Part shown: in pieces, positions 60,074-64,000 of the stretch
Numbering within the stretch: the first letter of the stretch is position 1
How the letters are laid out: every line of letters begins with the position of its first letter
From: Euryodendron excelsum
Taxonomy: Eukaryota; Streptophyta; Magnoliopsida; Ericales; Pentaphylacaceae
Length of the DNA stretch: 64,000 nt
Reading direction: 5' to 3'
Assembly (NCBI GenBank): GCA_033060915.1
Contig: CM065381.1
Coordinates: 9,763,501-9,827,500, forward strand
Position numbers and translations under genes: made by a program
Notes under the pieces: generated by a model
The model's input: only the letters and a program-made list of their open reading frames with translations
What the model was told of the DNA's origin: nothing
Database searches by the model: none

Positions 60074-62477
60074 GAATTTAAGGAAGGTGGAGATAAATTT
60101 TAAGAAAAAGTGATTTAAAGTTATTTCTTTCAATTTCTGTTACCTTCACTGCAAAGCTAAAAATCAAACAGATGGAAAGAAAATTATTTTTTTTTCCTTC
60201 CTTTCATTTTATTTCCTTAAGTTCCAAATAGGCTGTAAATAATAGATTTTCACTTCCAATGTTTCACAAAGAATTTCAATACTCTTTTGCAATTGAAAAG
60301 TTTATTTTGATAAACAAACCTCTTAAACTCACAATGTGCTTCAAAATTGCATTTGAATACGCTATGAAATACTTTGAATTGTGGGGTAATAGCTTCTAAA
60401 AAGTGTTTTTCAATTAAAAATTTGAATTTCATGATTTAAACATGAGACTATGTTAACGATTGTTACTCTTTATCATTACTTCACTTATTAATTTTCATGA
60501 AATTAATGTTGTGAAAATCTATTTTTTTAAATGGAATATTTTTGAAAAATAATTTTACTAGATACACTTTTTATATTTTTTTTTGTGTCTAGTAATAGAA
60601 AATAACTTTTAAAAACAATATCATATTCTGATGAACTCCCCACTTTAAAAAAATTGGCTAGTAATGCAAAAAATATATTTCACTCGGAATTTTCAATTTA
60701 ATTAATGAGAAAATCTAAAAAAAGGGCATGAAATGCTAAATTGCGGTCCCATGTGAGGACGACCATACACCCTAGCTGGTCCCGCGGGTGATGCTCGGTC
60801 TCTGTGCCCTCCACCTACCTACCAATTCAATCAGTGCGTACACCTACTCACTTGGGCCCACCATCAACGTCTCGCGTTCATCATAAAACATGTGGTCCTT
60901 TCACACGTGTAGTCTTAACCAATAACATCATTCCACAACACATACATGACACATCATCTACACTTCAAACTGAGATGGCGTTATAGGACTGGTTAACCCC
61001 AGCGAAACCAATTGCAGCTGAAGAGGACTGAGACCATCATAACAACGGCCGCCTCGAGTATTTTTCGGCTAAAAACAAACGTTACAAGCCCAACAAGACT
61101 TTATTGGCAATAATACTCTTCGCGAAGTAAATTTACTCAATTGTCCTTACCTTAAAAATCCCTGGAATTTATCTCAATATTTTATCAAATAAACAAATAG
61201 CCAATACCCACACATTTCAACAATTTAACCCCCTTTTTTAAAAATTTCTTAAATATTGTTAATAGTTTTCCTAGTTTCTCCTAATTTTTATTTATTCTGT
61301 TGATAACTCAATATTTTAAATTTCATGCATTTTTTTAATTAAAATATTATATTAGTTTATTTACCAGCTTATTTAATTAGCATTTTTGCTAAATTTAATT
61401 TTTCTATATGTTATATGCTTCTAGGTTATCTTTACTTTGTTACAGAAAAATAAATAAAAATGCCATAAACTACTTAATTAAATAGGCCAATTTACGAGCA
61501 ATAAACTTCCAAGAGGCCAGTCATAATAATGATGTAGGAGATGGCCACGTGGTTCAAGGCGTAGCATTGAAACTGCTATAGAGTCTTTTGTTTTTCAATA
61601 GTTCAAATCCTCTCTTTCTATACCTTCACCTAATGTACCAATGTTATTAACCATAATATATCAAATAGCAGTAGATACCATTATTCCAACAATTAGACCT
61701 TTTTTTTGAAATAGATTATCCGTTTCGAATTGTTGTGGCTTGGAAAATAGTGAAACTGAAAAAAGAGTAGACAATAAATAAAAATCTCTTTATCGGCCTA
61801 TGATACATGAATGGGAGCACCTATGTAATTTAAGTATTGATTCTATTATAATTTTTACCCTTTATGTATGTAGTAGATTTCTCATGTAAAACTTAAATTT
61901 AAATGATTATAATTACTATTGCCACTAAATATTTGTTAGATTCAAATAATCCTTTCACTCTATGAGCTCATTATGAATTTTTAAATACTAATAATCTATT
62001 TGAACTTGAAAAAAGAAAGAAAACAAAGATAAAATAATTAATTTTCTTCTTTCTATTCGATTTCTAGCTCATGGGAGGGGAAATAAAATTTGAATAAAAT
62101 TTTTTACAATTTCCCTCTCTCGTTTTATTTTCCTTCCTTCAACTTCCCTTCTCTCCTTGTCCAAACAAGCGCTGAAGGCTATTCTCAATTTATTTTATCA
62201 AATTTGTCACGGATACCTTCTTGAAATTCCGAAACTACCCTCCACTCTCTCTCCTCTACGTGGCAATTTTATCCTCTTCTCTCATCCCTCGCAGCCACAT
62301 TGCAAAGTCTCCCCCGAAACCCCTTCACTTTCTTTAGCTCTCGTCTTTCTCGGCCGAATCCCCGGTTGTTGTTTCAGTTTCTCGGGAAAATTAATTAAAA
62401 ATTTTCCGCCTCTCCAATCAATTTGTTCCGATCAATTCACGTTAGTTTATCGGATAATCGCCGATCTGATACAAACC
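60074..62477. other. Intergenic and promoter of the CKL gene
   Basis: AT-rich, with another block of the dispersed family ending AAGTTCCAAATAGGCTG (60,218). A GC-richer patch at 60,735-61,060 has no coding meaning I can support. The last ~300 bases before 62,478 (pyrimidine-rich, open in frame with the start codon) are the likely 5' UTR. Confidence 0.5.
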
Positions 62478-64000
62478 ATGGAGAGGATCATCGGAGGTAA
62501 ATACAAGCTCGGCCGGAAGATCGGAAGTGGATCATTCGGAGAGATCTATCTCGGTGAGTTCTGATGTGAATGAAAGTTTGTATTTTTGTGTATATAAATA
62601 CGCACGCAGACATATCGTTTTGTGATGGGGCTGTAGCTATTATTGTGTATCTGTTGCTGATTGTTGTGTGGTTTTTTATTTTTTTTACTATCTTGGCAGC
62701 TACTCATGTTGATACGTTTGAGATCGTTGCTGTGAAGATCGTGAGTCTCAATCGATCTCTCTCAGAATTGTTTCGATTTTGTATTGGTGTTGAATTTCTT
62801 ATTTGTTAGTGTGAATTGATTAGTTCCTTTTACATGAGTAGATCCTGTTTTTCTTGTCGCATAATTTTCATTCAAATTCAAGGGATTTAAGTCAAAATTT
62901 CATCTTTTCCCGTCTATATTTTCATACTATAATATACACATAAACATACATGTATATCGTTGATATATGTTTTCCCTAATTAATTACGAATTTAGGATTT
63001 TAAAGGGACTAATCTCACACAGCTGAGTTGTAAGATTACTTGTAAGACCTTTTCTCTCTTTATAGCAAAACCCTCTTTTGTTTTCATTTTCCTTTGTGGG
63101 TAGTTTAGCTATGCTTGGTCACAAAGATTTACTATCAAAATTTACTCAGCTTTAAGTTCAAAATGTAGAAGAAAAAACACGTGGGTAAAATTTAAGAAAA
63201 AGAAGGAAAAACAGCTTTGCTAAACTGTACTAAATAGTGGTAGGCTCGTTTGACTGGTGGTCTTAGACATGATGTGTCTTTAATTTGTCAACTTTCTCTG
63301 CAACCAAAGAGAGAATTGAGTCTGGGATAGTGAAGTAGGTGATGAAATAATGTTGCATCAGGTTAATCACATCATCTTAAGATTTTAGTAGTGTTTGCTG
63401 CCGTGGGTCTTGTATGCCTTCTTCCTAAGGATTAATTGTATTTGTGTATTCTGGTTTGCAGGAAAACAGTAAGACAAAACATCCACAACTGTTTTACGAG
63501 GCGAAGCTATATAATATTCTGCAAGGAGGAAGTATGTAAAATAATTCAAAAGTATTGCTTTTGTATCTGTTTCCATTTATTAAAAATTTCTATATCTGCA
63601 TTAAATTTTATTCGTTGTAGAGAGTTTTTACGTTCTCTCTCTTATATTCTTGGTGGTTTATATATATTTCTGTTTTGATATGGTGTTCTTCTAGGTGGTA
63701 TTCCTGGTATCAAATGGTCTGGCATAGACGGGGAAGATAATGTCCTTGTCATGGATTTACTGGGACCAAGTCTTGAAGATCTGTTTGTCTATTGTGGTAG
63801 AAAGTTTTCATTGAAGACAGTCTTGATGTTAGCTGATCAAATGGTAAGCACCATTTCACATTATACGAGCCAACTTATTAATGATTAACAGTTTGATACG
63901 TCAGGCACATGCTGCATGTAGTTTGTTGTTAAACAATTTTAATTATTTTTGTTACTATTTCGCAAGGAAAAAGGGATATTGCAGTTGCATTAGCATATTT
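62478..64000 (+). CDS. Casein kinase 1-like protein kinase (CKL), 5' part, cut by window end
   Basis: The first four exons of a CK1 Ser/Thr kinase: 62478-62553, 62700-62740, 63462-63531 and 63695-63843, all in phase. The last donor is GTAAGC and the next exon is beyond the window. The start [20 protein letters not shown] is the standard CKL N-terminus. The glycine loop GSGSFG lies at 16-21 and the ATP-binding Lys39 in VAVK. These are followed by [32 protein letters not shown] and [13 protein letters not shown]. These match the beginning of the catalytic domain of plant CKL proteins, which phosphorylate acidic targets and are involved in hormone, light and vesicle regulation. The frame is open upstream of the ATG, but family alignment supports this start. 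Only ~110 residues are in view. Confidence 0.9.

Noticed and set aside
62157..62477. Upstream in-frame extension of the CKL kinase
   Set aside because: The family starts at the [14 protein letters not shown] N-terminus; the extension is not protein-like and fits a 5' UTR.

Overview
The window is nuclear DNA of a flowering plant, almost certainly a eudicot. Genes are split by GT-AG introns, the intergenic DNA is AT-rich, LTR retrotransposon and MITE relics are frequent, and the gene families are plant-specific (plastid EF-Ts polyprotein, SPEAR/TIE repressor, XTH, GLOX). I cannot name the species.

Left third (1-17 kb): two Ty1/Copia relics lie head to head, each in an 'inside-out' order with a single LTR between the 3' end and the 5' start of the internal region. 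They sit directly upstream of a last exon of RNA polymerase subunit RPB5 (6930-7047, +). The minus-strand gene for the plastid EF-Ts polyprotein (two S1 and two EF-Ts domains, 1152 aa by my exon model) fills 8.9-17.1 kb.

Middle (17-35 kb): a long gene-poor stretch holds an LTR-like relic, a 380-bp tandem duplication, a Tat/Athila-like Gypsy relic and a foldback MITE. It ends in one complete five-exon gene for a SPEAR/TIE-type EAR-motif transcriptional repressor (29.8-31.3 kb, +).

Right part (35-60 kb): a cluster of duplicated genes in inverted arrangement. There are two glyoxal-oxidase-like genes (GLOX, + at 35.7 kb and - at 46.0 kb), two xyloglucan endotransglucosylase/hydrolase genes (XTH, - at 42.4 kb and + at 55.3 kb) and two TMEM234-like membrane protein genes (+ at 40.3 kb and - at 59.1 kb). 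XTH and TMEM234 form the arms of a large inverted duplication centred near 49.85 kb. The space between the arms holds GLOX2, a LINE-type RNase H fragment, and a complete non-autonomous gag-only LTR element (50,082-53,718) with target-site duplications and a 66-bp minisatellite. The downstream flank of XTH2, but not of XTH1, carries a broken mitovirus-like RNA-dependent RNA polymerase fragment (57.49-57.80 kb), the most unusual item here. GLOX and XTH products are both predicted to be secreted, so the cluster is cell-wall/apoplast oriented, although nothing shows that the genes act together.

Right edge (62.5-64 kb): the first four exons of a casein kinase 1-like (CKL) gene, cut by the window end.
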